From positions 1 through 21,346 of the forward strand of contig JBFKUL010000016.1 of NCBI GenBank assembly GCA_041635755.1: a stretch of 21,346 nucleotides of DNA, written 5' to 3'. Shown one piece after another: positions 14,792 through 21,346 of this stretch (position 1 is its first letter; each line of letters starts with the position of its first letter). Made by a program: the position numbers and the translations under genes. The notes under the pieces are model-generated. The model was not told where the DNA came from. It saw only the letters and a list, made by a program, of their open reading frames with translations, and made no database searches. Source of the DNA: JBFKUL01 sp041635755 (GTDB lineage: Bacteria; Pseudomonadota; Gammaproteobacteria; Burkholderiales; SG8-39).

Positions 14792-14987
14792 GCGTGCTCC
14801 CGCAGAAGCACTCCCATGCATGCTCTCACCGATGCCGATCAAGGCCGTCGAGTTGCGTCGCCTGTACCGCCGGATCGCCGAGCATCGCGAAATCACCACG
14901 GCTATCGCCGCGCGCGCGCCTGGCACCGCGCGCGCCGCGATGCGCCGGCACATGGATCGAACCTGCCGGCGCGACTTCAAGGACTGA
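14763..14987 (+). pseudogene. C-terminal remnant of a GntR/FCD-family regulator
   Basis: This open stretch lies in the 367-base gap between the divergent catabolic and transporter genes. From about 14844 to the TGA at 14985-14987 it reads as the last helices of an FCD ligand-binding domain: YRRIAEHREITTAIAARAPG, then TARAAMRRHMD. The two histidines (of AEHREI and MRRHM) are 22 residues apart, matching the usual spacing of the last two metal-binding histidines in FCD domains as I remember it. No winged-helix DNA-binding domain or rest of the FCD domain is found in any plus-strand frame upstream. The part before 14844 is not recognisable, and the only early start codons are TTG and ATG codons without a good ribosome site. 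It is most likely a decayed gene, although a short expressed peptide cannot be excluded. Confidence 0.6.
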
Positions 14988-15003
14988 GCTTCGGAGCCTT
15001 TCA

Positions 15004-16068
15004 ATGGCGCAAATGAGCATCCACGGCGCGCGCAAGTCCTTCGGCCATACCGAAGTGCTCCACGGTGTCGATATTTCGATCGCCGACGGCGAGTTCTGTG
15101 TGCTGGTCGGCCCCTCCGGCTGCGGCAAGTCGACCCTGCTGCGCATGATCGCCGGGCTGGAGAATATCTCGGCAGGCGAGATTCGCATCGGCGAGCGCGT
15201 CGTGAACAACGTGCACCCGAAGGAGCGCGACATCGCCATGGTGTTCCAGAACTACGCGCTCTATCCGCACATGACCGTCGCCGACAACATGGGGTTCTCG
15301 CTGTCGCTGCGCGGCACGGCGAAGCCGGTGATCATCGAGCGGGTTCGCGTCGCCGCCGAGATCCTCGGTTTGGTGCCCTACCTGGACCGTTACCCGCGCC
15401 AGCTCTCCGGCGGCCAGCGCCAGCGCGTCGCCATGGGTCGCGCCATCGTGCGCAATCCCCAGGTGTTCCTGTTCGACGAGCCGCTTTCCAACCTGGATGC
15501 CAAGTTGCGGGTGGCGATGCGCACCGAGATCAAGGAGCTGCACCAGCGTCTGAAAACCACCACCGTGTACGTCACGCACGATCAGATCGAAGCCATGACC
15601 ATGGCCGACAAGATCGTCGTCATGCACGACGGGCGGGTCGAGCAGATGGGAGACCCGCTCACGCTCTACGACCGGCCGGCAAATCGCTTCGTGGCCGGCT
15701 TCATCGGCTCGCCGGCGATGAATTTTCTCGAGGGTGCGGTCCACGGTGCCGATGGCAAGCGCGCCGTGAAGATGGCCTCGGGTGCGCGCCTGCCGGTGGC
15801 CGATGCCGGCGCCGCCGCTGAAGGCCAGCCGGTGATCTACGGCATCCGGCCCGAGCACCTCGAGCTCGCCGACGACGGCTTTGATGCCGAGGTGATCGTG
15901 ATCGAGCCGACCGGCTCGGAGACGCAGCTGTTCGCGCGCGTCAGCGGCCAGGAGATCGTCGCGGTGTTTCGGGAGCGGCACGAGTTTGCGCCCGGGCAGA
16001 AGATCCGCCTGCGCCCGCGCCCCGACATGGCACACCTTTTCGACCCGTCGAGCGGCCAGCGCATCTGA
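15004..16068 (+). CDS. Carbohydrate ABC transporter ATP-binding protein (MalK/UgpC type)
   Basis: This 354-residue protein powers a sugar importer from the cytoplasmic side. Walker A is GPSGCGKS (36-43), the Q-loop is Gln82, the signature is LSGGQRQR (134-141), Walker B is VFLFDEP (154-160) and the switch His192 is in VTHDQIEAM. After about residue 235 a C-terminal TOBE/regulatory domain (GIRPEHLEL) marks the MalK-like class, which serves di-/oligosaccharides, glycerol-phosphate or polyols. The frame is open 70 codons upstream through the regulator remnant, but homologues start at this ATG, which has a GGAG ribosome site about 9 bases away. It is the first intact gene of the importer operon. 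Confidence 0.95.
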   Translation: MAQMSIHGARKSFGHTEVLHGVDISIADGEFCVLVGPSGCGKSTLLRMIAGLENISAGEIRIGERVVNNVHPKERDIAMVFQNYALYPHMTVADNMGFSLSLRGTAKPVIIERVRVAAEILGLVPYLDRYPRQLSGGQRQRVAMGRAIVRNPQVFLFDEPLSNLDAKLRVAMRTEIKELHQRLKTTTVYVTHDQIEAMTMADKIVVMHDGRVEQMGDPLTLYDRPANRFVAGFIGSPAMNFLEGAVHGADGKRAVKMASGARLPVADAGAAAEGQPVIYGIRPEHLELADDGFDAEVIVIEPTGSETQLFARVSGQEIVAVFRERHEFAPGQKIRLRPRPDMAHLFDPSSGQRI

Positions 16069-16085
16069 GGCCGCCGGCTGTTTAC

Positions 16086-16095
16086 TTGCATGCAA
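16086..16095. promoter_or_regulatory. Palindrome TTGCATGCAA, possible operator
   Basis: A perfect 10-base palindrome lies 17 bases after the ATPase stop codon and 24 bases before the binding-protein start. Its form resembles TTGTATACAA-type sites bound by FCD-class GntR regulators. No other copy was noticed in the window. Confidence 0.35.
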
Positions 16096-16118
16096 ACCAC
16101 AACCAGGAGGACAGGCAC

Positions 16119-17459
16119 ATGACACATCGAAAAACCACGCGCCGCGACGTACTCAAAGGAGGCGCAGCGCTTGCCGGCGCCGCCGCGTTGCAGGCATCCC
16201 ATCTATCGCTGTTCGCCAAGGCCTGGGCGCAGAGCTCGCAGTGGAAGCCCGAGCCGGGCGCCAAGCTCCAGCTGCTGCGCTGGAAGCGCTTCGTGCAGTC
16301 CGAGGAGGACGGCTTCATGGCGCTGGTGGCCGCGTTCACCAAGGCGACCGGCGTACCGGTCACCGTGCTGAACGAATCGCTCGACGACGTCCAGCCGAAG
16401 GCATCGGTCGCGGCGAACACCGGTCAGGGGCCGGACCTGTTCTGGGGTCTGTACTCGCTGCCGCACCTGTTTCCAGCCAAATGCATGGATGTCACCGACG
16501 TCGCCAACTATCTCGGCAAGAAGTACGGCGGCTGGGTCGACAGCGCGCAGGTGTACGGCAAGTCGGGCAACAAGTGGATCGACATTCCGGTGGGCTACAA
16601 CGGCAACGTCATCAACTACCGCCAGAGCATGATCGAGAAGGCGGGCTTCAAGACGATTCCGCAGGACACCGCGGGCTTCATGGAGCTGATGAAGGCGCTC
16701 AAGGAGAAGAGCCAGCCGGGGGGCTTCGCCCTCGGCCGCGCCTCGGGCGACGGCAATGCCTGGGTGCACTGGTGCCTGTGGGCCTTCGGCGGCAATTTGG
16801 TCGACGCCAAGGACAAGGTGATCATCAATTCGCCCGAGACGGCCAAGGCACTGGAGTATGCCAAGCAGATGTCCGGGCATTTCGCGCCGGGCACCGCCGC
16901 CTGGAACGACGCCTTCAACAACAAGGCCTTCCTCTCGAGCGAGATCTCGCTCACCAACAACGGCGTGTCGATCTACGCCGCCGCCAAGGCGGGCGCCGCG
17001 AAGGGCGACGCCAAGATGAAGGAGATCGTGGACGACATGAACCACGCGCTGTGGCCGGTCGGCCCGGTCGGCAAGCCGACCGAGTTCCACATCTGCTACC
17101 CGATGCTGGCCATGAAGTACACCAAGGTTCCGAACGCCTGCAAGGCGTTCATGGCCTTCACCATGGAGGCGCAGAACTACAACCCGTGGCTCGAGGCGGC
17201 GGTGGCCTACATCACGCACCCGTTGAACGCCTACGACGCCAACCCGGTGTGGACCTCGGACCCGAAGCTCAGCATCGTGCGCGACGTTGCCAAGCGCACT
17301 CTGACGGCGGGGCATCTCGGCTCGGTGGGTGAGAAGGCGGCCTCGGCGCTCGCCGACTTCGTGGTGCTGGACATGTTCGCCACGGTCTGCACCGACCGGG
17401 CGAGCGTCAAGGATGCGATGGCGGTGGCGGATCGCCAGGCACGACGCATCTATCGCTAA
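16119..17459 (+). CDS. ABC transporter sugar-binding protein, Tat-exported
   Basis: This 446-residue periplasmic solute-binding protein belongs to the MalE/family 1 type. The N-terminus is a twin-arginine signal: TTRRDVLKGG with Arg8-Arg9, a hydrophobic stretch of about 20 residues, and a likely cleavage after AWA (residue 37). Export by Tat means it folds in the cytoplasm first. The mature part has the usual two-lobed features such as DLFWGLYSLPHLF and NNGVSIYAAAK. The start is fixed by a perfect AGGAGG at 16105-16110, 8 bases before the ATG; an in-frame ATG 11 codons earlier has no such site. The ligand cannot be read from sequence; the neighbouring sugar-acid enzymes suggest a sugar or sugar acid. 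Confidence 0.93.
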   Translation: MTHRKTTRRDVLKGGAALAGAAALQASHLSLFAKAWAQSSQWKPEPGAKLQLLRWKRFVQSEEDGFMALVAAFTKATGVPVTVLNESLDDVQPKASVAANTGQGPDLFWGLYSLPHLFPAKCMDVTDVANYLGKKYGGWVDSAQVYGKSGNKWIDIPVGYNGNVINYRQSMIEKAGFKTIPQDTAGFMELMKALKEKSQPGGFALGRASGDGNAWVHWCLWAFGGNLVDAKDKVIINSPETAKALEYAKQMSGHFAPGTAAWNDAFNNKAFLSSEISLTNNGVSIYAAAKAGAAKGDAKMKEIVDDMNHALWPVGPVGKPTEFHICYPMLAMKYTKVPNACKAFMAFTMEAQNYNPWLEAAVAYITHPLNAYDANPVWTSDPKLSIVRDVAKRTLTAGHLGSVGEKAASALADFVVLDMFATVCTDRASVKDAMAVADRQARRIYR

Positions 17460-17466
17460 GCGTCTA

Positions 17467-17495
17467 GCGGGGCGGGCGCCGCGCGCCCGCCTCGC
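17467..17495 (+). repeat. Strong stem-loop between the binding-protein and permease genes
   Basis: Arms 17467-17478 and 17484-17495 pair over 12 bases (one G-T wobble) around a 5-base loop, CCGCG. There is no following T-run. Such a stem after a binding-protein gene can protect the upstream mRNA and lower downstream expression, as with the E. coli malE-malF intergenic repeats. Confidence 0.65.
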
Positions 17496-17521
17496 GGTAC
17501 GCTCATAAGGTTGCGGATCCG

Positions 17522-18478
17522 ATGAACGAAGTGGCGAACACTGCAGCACCGGCGATCGAGGCGCGCGCGCGCATCTCGTGGCAGCAGCTGCGCATGAACC
17601 GCAACTGGCTCGGCTTCTGGTTCATGCTGCCCGCCGCCGCGTTCCTCATCGCGTTCCTGGTGTACCCGCTCGGCCTCGGCATCTGGCTTTCGTTCACCGA
17701 CGCACGCATCGGCACCCCCGGCAAGTTCATCGGCCTGGAGAACTACGAGTGGATCATCGGCGACGCGAAATTCCAGACCGCGGTGTTCTTTACGCTGCTC
17801 TACACCTTCGTCGCGAGCGTGTTCAAGTTCGCCGTCGGCCTGTACCTGGCGCTGCTACTCAACCAGAACATGCCCTTCAAGGCGATCATGCGGGCGATCA
17901 TCCTGATCCCGTTCATCGTTCCTACGGTGCTCTCGGCGATCGCCTTCTGGTGGATCTACGATCCGCAGTTCTCGATCATCTCCTGGTCGCTCAAGCAGCT
18001 GGGCTGGATCGAGGGCAACATCGATTTTCTCGGTGATCCGTGGAACGCGCGCTGGAGCGTGATCTTCGCCAATGTCTGGCGCGGCGTGCCCTTCATCGCC
18101 ATTTCGCTGCTCGCCGGCCTGCAGACCGTGCCGCCGTCGCTCTACGAGGCCGCCACGCTCGACGGCGCCACGCCCTGGCAGATGTTCGTGCGCATCACCT
18201 ATCCGCTGCTCACCCCGATCATCGCCGTGGTGATGACGTTCTCGGTGCTCTTTACCTTCACCGACTTCCAGTTGATCAAGGTGCTCACCAACGGCGGCCC
18301 CGCGGGCGCCACCGAGCTGATGGCCACCATGTCCTACAACACGGCGATCCTCGGCTCGCGCATCGGCGAGGGCGCGGCGGTCTCCACGGCGATGGTGCCG
18401 TTCCTGCTCGCCGCGATCATGATTTCCTGGTTCGGCCTGCAGCGCCGCAAATGGCAGCAAGGAGAGGGCGATGGCTAA
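17522..18478 (+). CDS. Carbohydrate ABC transporter permease (MalF/UgpA type)
   Basis: This 318-residue inner-membrane protein has about six hydrophobic segments, the first at about residues 33-57 (FWFMLPAAAFLIAFLVYPLG). The cytoplasmic EAA loop that docks on the ATPase is YEAATLDGATPWQMFVRITY, followed by PLLTPII. The family is binding-protein-dependent transport inner-membrane components. The ribosome site is weak (AAGG about 11 bases before the ATG). It follows the binding-protein gene by 62 bases holding a strong stem-loop. Its stop overlaps the second permease start by 8 bases, indicating translational coupling. Confidence 0.94.
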   Translation: MNEVANTAAPAIEARARISWQQLRMNRNWLGFWFMLPAAAFLIAFLVYPLGLGIWLSFTDARIGTPGKFIGLENYEWIIGDAKFQTAVFFTLLYTFVASVFKFAVGLYLALLLNQNMPFKAIMRAIILIPFIVPTVLSAIAFWWIYDPQFSIISWSLKQLGWIEGNIDFLGDPWNARWSVIFANVWRGVPFIAISLLAGLQTVPPSLYEAATLDGATPWQMFVRITYPLLTPIIAVVMTFSVLFTFTDFQLIKVLTNGGPAGATELMATMSYNTAILGSRIGEGAAVSTAMVPFLLAAIMISWFGLQRRKWQQGEGDG

Positions 18479-19364
18479 CGCTGCGCGCGCCGTTCCAGGC
18501 GGCGATCAGTCCGAGGGGATGAGCTATCTGTCGACGCTGCCGCGCCGATTGGTGACGCTCTACATGCCGTTGTCGCTCATCGTGCTGGTGCTGCTGTTCC
18601 CGTTCTACTGGATGACGGTCACCGCAGTGAAGCCCAAGGAGCATCTGCTCGATCTCGACACACACAATCCGTTCTGGACCATCAGCCCGACGCTCGAGCA
18701 CATCAACGACCTGCTGTTCAAGACCGACTATCCGCTGTGGCTGTGGAACACCATGTTCATCTCGGTGGCGGCCACCATCCTGTCGCTCATCGCCAGCGTG
18801 TTCGCAGCCTACGCCATCGTGCGCATCCGCTACCGCGGCGCGCAGACCGCGGGCGGACTGATCTTCCTCGCCTACCTGGTGCCGCCGTCGATCCTGTTCA
18901 TTCCGCTTTCCACGGTGGTGTTCCAGTACGGTCTGTTCGACACGCCGTTCGCGCTGATCCTCACCTATCCGACGATCCTGATCCCGTTCTCGACGTGGCT
19001 TCTGATGGGCTACTTCAAGACCATCCCGTACGAACTCGAGGAATGCGCCCTGATCGACGGCGCCACGCGCTGGCAGATCCTGATCAAGATCGTGCTGCCG
19101 CTCGCCGTCCCCGGGCTCATCTCGGCGGCCATCTTCTGCCTGACGCTGTGCTGGAACGAGTTCATCTACGCGCTGACCTTCATCAATTCGACCGAGAAGA
19201 AGACCGTGCCGGTGGCCATCCTGTCCGCCTTTACCGACGGCGACCAGTACCGCTGGGGATCCCTCATGGCGGGTGCGCTGGTCGGCTCGCTGCCGCTGGT
19301 GATCCTGTACGCGTTCTTCGTGGAGCACTACGTTTCCGCCATGACTGGAGCCGTAAAGGAATGA
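18471..19364 (+). CDS. Carbohydrate ABC transporter permease (MalG/UgpE type)
   Basis: This 297-residue partner permease has six predicted membrane segments; the first is LYMPLSLIVLVLLFPFYWM (about 30-48). The EAA loop reads EECALIDGATRWQILIKIVL followed by PLAVPG. The sequence ends in the typical short C-terminal tail after a final segment (LPLVILYAFFVEHYV). It should form a heterodimer with the preceding permease. The start overlaps the upstream gene by 8 bases, and its stop overlaps the next dehydrogenase start (ATGA), so transporter and catabolic enzyme are translated from one message. Confidence 0.94.
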   Translation: MANAARAVPGGDQSEGMSYLSTLPRRLVTLYMPLSLIVLVLLFPFYWMTVTAVKPKEHLLDLDTHNPFWTISPTLEHINDLLFKTDYPLWLWNTMFISVAATILSLIASVFAAYAIVRIRYRGAQTAGGLIFLAYLVPPSILFIPLSTVVFQYGLFDTPFALILTYPTILIPFSTWLLMGYFKTIPYELEECALIDGATRWQILIKIVLPLAVPGLISAAIFCLTLCWNEFIYALTFINSTEKKTVPVAILSAFTDGDQYRWGSLMAGALVGSLPLVILYAFFVEHYVSAMTGAVKE

Positions 19365-20065
19365 ACCAGCTCGACTTGAAGGACCGCACCGCGGTGGTCA
19401 CCGGGGGTCTGATCGGCATCGGGGCCGCGATCGTCAAGCGCCTCGAGGCCTCGGGGGCAAAGGTGCGCATCTGGGACGTTGGCGCAAAGACCGATCCGGT
19501 CGACGTCACCGACTTGAAGGCCATCGAGCGCGCCACAGCGAAAGCGCTGGCGGAGCTCGGGCGCATCGACATCCTCGTCAATAACGCCGGCATCGCCGGC
19601 CCCACCAAGCCCGTGGTGGAGTACCCGGTGGACGAATGGAAGCGCGTCATCGACATCGATCTGAACGGGCCGTTCCTGTGCTGCCGAGCGGTGGTGCCGC
19701 ACATGGTGAAGGCGAAGTACGGTCGCATCGTCAACATCGCTTCGATCGCCGGCAAAGAGGGCAATCCGAATGCCGCCGCGTACGCCGCCGCCAAGGGCGG
19801 TGTGATCGCGTTCACCAAGGCGCTCGGCAAGGAGCTCGCTAAAACCGGCGTGCTCGTCAACTGCATCACACCCGCGGCGGCGCAAACGACAATCCTTGAT
19901 CAGGTAACGCCGGAATTCGCGCAGTTCATGCTCTCCAAAATCCCGATGGGCCGCTTCGTCACGGTGGACGAGATCGCGGCCATGGCCTGCTGGCTCGCCT
20001 CCGACGATTGCTCGTTCTCTACAGGCGCGGTGTTCGACATTTCCGGCGGTCGCGCAACGTATTAA
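19361..20065 (+). CDS. Short-chain dehydrogenase (SDR), probable sugar or sugar-acid dehydrogenase
   Basis: This 234-residue classical SDR has TGGLIGIG (14-21), Asp39 after the second strand (NAD preference), NNAG (74-77) and catalytic Ser128, Tyr141 and Lys145 in YAAAKGG. It is shorter than usual because the region between the second strand and NNAG is compact (DVGAKTDPVDVTD). It starts inside the permease stop (ATGA overlap) with GGAG about 10 bases upstream, so it belongs to the importer operon. Together with the downstream sugar-acid dehydratase, oxidation of an imported aldose at C1 is a reasonable guess. Oxidation of a deoxy-keto acid is an alternative. Annotation as FabG-like reductase would be superficial. 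Confidence 0.9.
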   Translation: MNQLDLKDRTAVVTGGLIGIGAAIVKRLEASGAKVRIWDVGAKTDPVDVTDLKAIERATAKALAELGRIDILVNNAGIAGPTKPVVEYPVDEWKRVIDIDLNGPFLCCRAVVPHMVKAKYGRIVNIASIAGKEGNPNAAAYAAAKGGVIAFTKALGKELAKTGVLVNCITPAAAQTTILDQVTPEFAQFMLSKIPMGRFVTVDEIAAMACWLASDDCSFSTGAVFDISGGRATY

Positions 20066-20075
20066 AACCGACGAC

Positions 20076-20110
20076 GCGTTGCAGGGCAGATGAAGCCTGC
20101 ACCGCAACGC
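20076..20110 (+). repeat. Inverted repeat between the dehydrogenase and dehydratase genes
   Basis: GCGTTGC (20076-20082) and GCAACGC (20104-20110) are perfect 7-base arms. Inside them GCAGG (20081-20085) and CCTGC (20096-20100) form a second, partly competing stem. It lies in the 79-base gap and has no T-run. Confidence 0.45.
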
Positions 20111-20144
20111 AAACTCTTGGAAAGGCTACTTCAGGTAATCACCT

Positions 20145-21346
20145 ATGGCGAAGAAACCCAGCACGCTACGCAGCATCCAGTGGTTTGGACGCGAAGACAT
20201 CTATGGCTTCATCTACCGCAGCTGGACCAAGAACCGCGGCATCCCGCAGGACCAGTTCGACGGCCGGCCGGTGATCGGCATCTGCAACACCTATTCCGAG
20301 CTCACGCCGTGCAACTCGCACTTCCGCATCATCGCCGAGCACGTCAAGGCGGGCGTGCTCGAGGCGGGCGGCTTCCCGCTCGAGTTTCCGGTGATGTCGC
20401 TCGGCGAGACGCTGCTCAGGCCCACGGCGATGCTTTATCGCAACCTCGCCAGCATGGACGTCGAAGAGTCAATCCGCGCCAACCCGCTCGACGGCGTGGT
20501 GCTGCTGGTGGGCTGCGACAAGACCACGCCGTCGCTCTTGATGGGCGCTTCCAGCGTCGACCTGCCGACGATCGCGGTCTCGGGCGGGCCGATGCTCTCG
20601 GGCAAGTACCGCGGCACCGACATCGGCTCGGGCACCAACACCTGGTCGATGTCGGAGGACCTGCGCGCCGGCAAGATCACCCTCGACGAATTCCACGAGG
20701 CCGAGTCGTGCATGCACCGCTCTCACGGGCACTGCATGACCATGGGCACGGCCTCCACCATGGCGTCGATGGTCGAAGCGCTCGGCGTGGGCATGCCGGG
20801 CAACGCCGCGATTCCCGCGGTGGACGCACGCCGCAACGTGCTCGCGCGCATGGCGGGGCGGCGCATCGTCGAGCTGGTCAAGGAAAAGGTCAGTCTGTCG
20901 AAGATCCTCACCCGACAGGCGTTCGAGAACGCGATCCGCACCAATGCGGCGATCGGCGGCTCGACCAACGCGGTGATCCACCTGATCGCGATCGCCAACC
21001 GGATCGGCGTCAAGCTCAAGCTCGAGGACTGGGACAAGCTCGGCCGCGGCGTGCACACGCTGGTGAACCTCATGCCCTCGGGCAAGTACCTGATGGAGGA
21101 CATGTTCTATGCAGGCGGGCTGCCGGTGGTGCTGCGCGAGCTGGGTGAAGCGGGCCTGCTGCACAAGACCGCGCTCACGGTGAACGGCAAGAGCATCTGG
21201 GACAACAACAAGGACGCGCGTTGCTGGAACCGCGACGTGATTCACACGTTGAAGAAGCCGTTCAAGAAGAACACCGGCATCGCGGTGCTGCGCGGCAATC
21301 TGTGCCCGGACGGCGCCATCATCAAGCCCTCGGCGGCCACTCCCAA
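20145..21346 (+). CDS. IlvD/Edd-family sugar-acid (aldonate) dehydratase, 3' truncated by window end
   Basis: About 400 N-terminal residues of a protein that is usually near 580 long; the gene runs off the window. The [2Fe-2S] ligands are Cys56 in ELTPCNSH, Cys124 in VGCDKTTP and Cys197 in SHGHCMTMG. These are each three residues lower than the ligands of Rhizobium L-arabinonate dehydratase as I remember them. Lys126 matches the carbamylated lysine that binds Mg. The opening LRSIQWFGREDIYGFIYRSW is characteristic of the pentonate/hexonate dehydratase branch, not dihydroxyacid dehydratase (IlvD) of valine synthesis. The expected reaction is aldonate to 2-keto-3-deoxy-aldonate. The exact aldonate is unknown. 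The ribosome site is weak (CAGG about 10 bases before the ATG). Confidence 0.92.
   Translation, partial: MAKKPSTLRSIQWFGREDIYGFIYRSWTKNRGIPQDQFDGRPVIGICNTYSELTPCNSHFRIIAEHVKAGVLEAGGFPLEFPVMSLGETLLRPTAMLYRNLASMDVEESIRANPLDGVVLLVGCDKTTPSLLMGASSVDLPTIAVSGGPMLSGKYRGTDIGSGTNTWSMSEDLRAGKITLDEFHEAESCMHRSHGHCMTMGTASTMASMVEALGVGMPGNAAIPAVDARRNVLARMAGRRIVELVKEKVSLSKILTRQAFENAIRTNAAIGGSTNAVIHLIAIANRIGVKLKLEDWDKLGRGVHTLVNLMPSGKYLMEDMFYAGGLPVVLRELGEAGLLHKTALTVNGKSIWDNNKDARCWNRDVIHTLKKPFKKNTGIAVLRGNLCPDGAIIKPSAATP

Noticed and set aside
20090..21148. A 352-codon open frame overlapping the aldonate dehydratase
   Set aside because: It is an Arg/His-rich shadow in another frame. The dehydratase frame carries all Fe-S and Mg ligands.

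Overview
The window looks like a GC-rich (roughly two-thirds G+C) chromosome of a betaproteobacterium, probably Burkholderiales or a close relative. This is inferred from the gene order tkt-gap-(insert)-pgk-pyk on one strand, which is a hallmark of that group, and from the strong GC bias that produces many long antisense shadow frames. I see no insertion sequences, phage genes, CRISPR arrays, tRNA or rRNA genes.

Region 1 (1-7,676) is central carbon metabolism. A 5'-truncated MetE-like methyltransferase on the plus strand converges on a minus-strand operon that reads transketolase, GAPDH, a crotonase-family protein, phosphoglycerate kinase, pyruvate kinase and a small cupin. The crotonase gene sits between gap and pgk and overlaps pgk by 4 bases (ATGA). 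The cupin occupies the last place, where related genomes as I remember them carry fba. A consensus TATAAT lies upstream of tkt.

Region 2 (7,794-10,175) holds plus-strand nudC (NADH pyrophosphatase; possibly a leaderless transcript) and a one-piece fusion of S-adenosylmethionine decarboxylase with spermidine synthase. An intrinsic-terminator hairpin ends 14 bases before the fusion start codon, and a competing anti-terminator pairing is available, so this leader may be an attenuator. A bidirectional terminator closes the region.

Region 3 (10,190-14,636, minus strand) contains an omega-amino acid:pyruvate aminotransferase and an M20-type N-carbamoyl-amino-acid amidohydrolase. Together they could carry out the last steps of reductive pyrimidine breakdown. 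Next come a fumarylacetoacetate-hydrolase-family enzyme and a DHRS6-like short-chain dehydrogenase, a typical pair for the diketo branch of non-phosphorylative sugar-acid catabolism.

Region 4 (14,637-21,346, plus strand) starts with a 367-base divergent regulatory region. It carries a decayed C-terminal piece of a GntR/FCD regulator and a likely sigma70 promoter. A complete carbohydrate ABC importer follows (ATPase, Tat-exported binding protein, two permeases), then a second short-chain dehydrogenase and an IlvD/Edd-family sugar-acid dehydratase that runs off the window. Read together, regions 3 and 4 suggest a pathway of sugar uptake, C1 oxidation, aldonate dehydration, C4 oxidation and diketo-acid hydrolysis to pyruvate plus a two- or three-carbon acid. 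The exact sugar cannot be told from the sequence.
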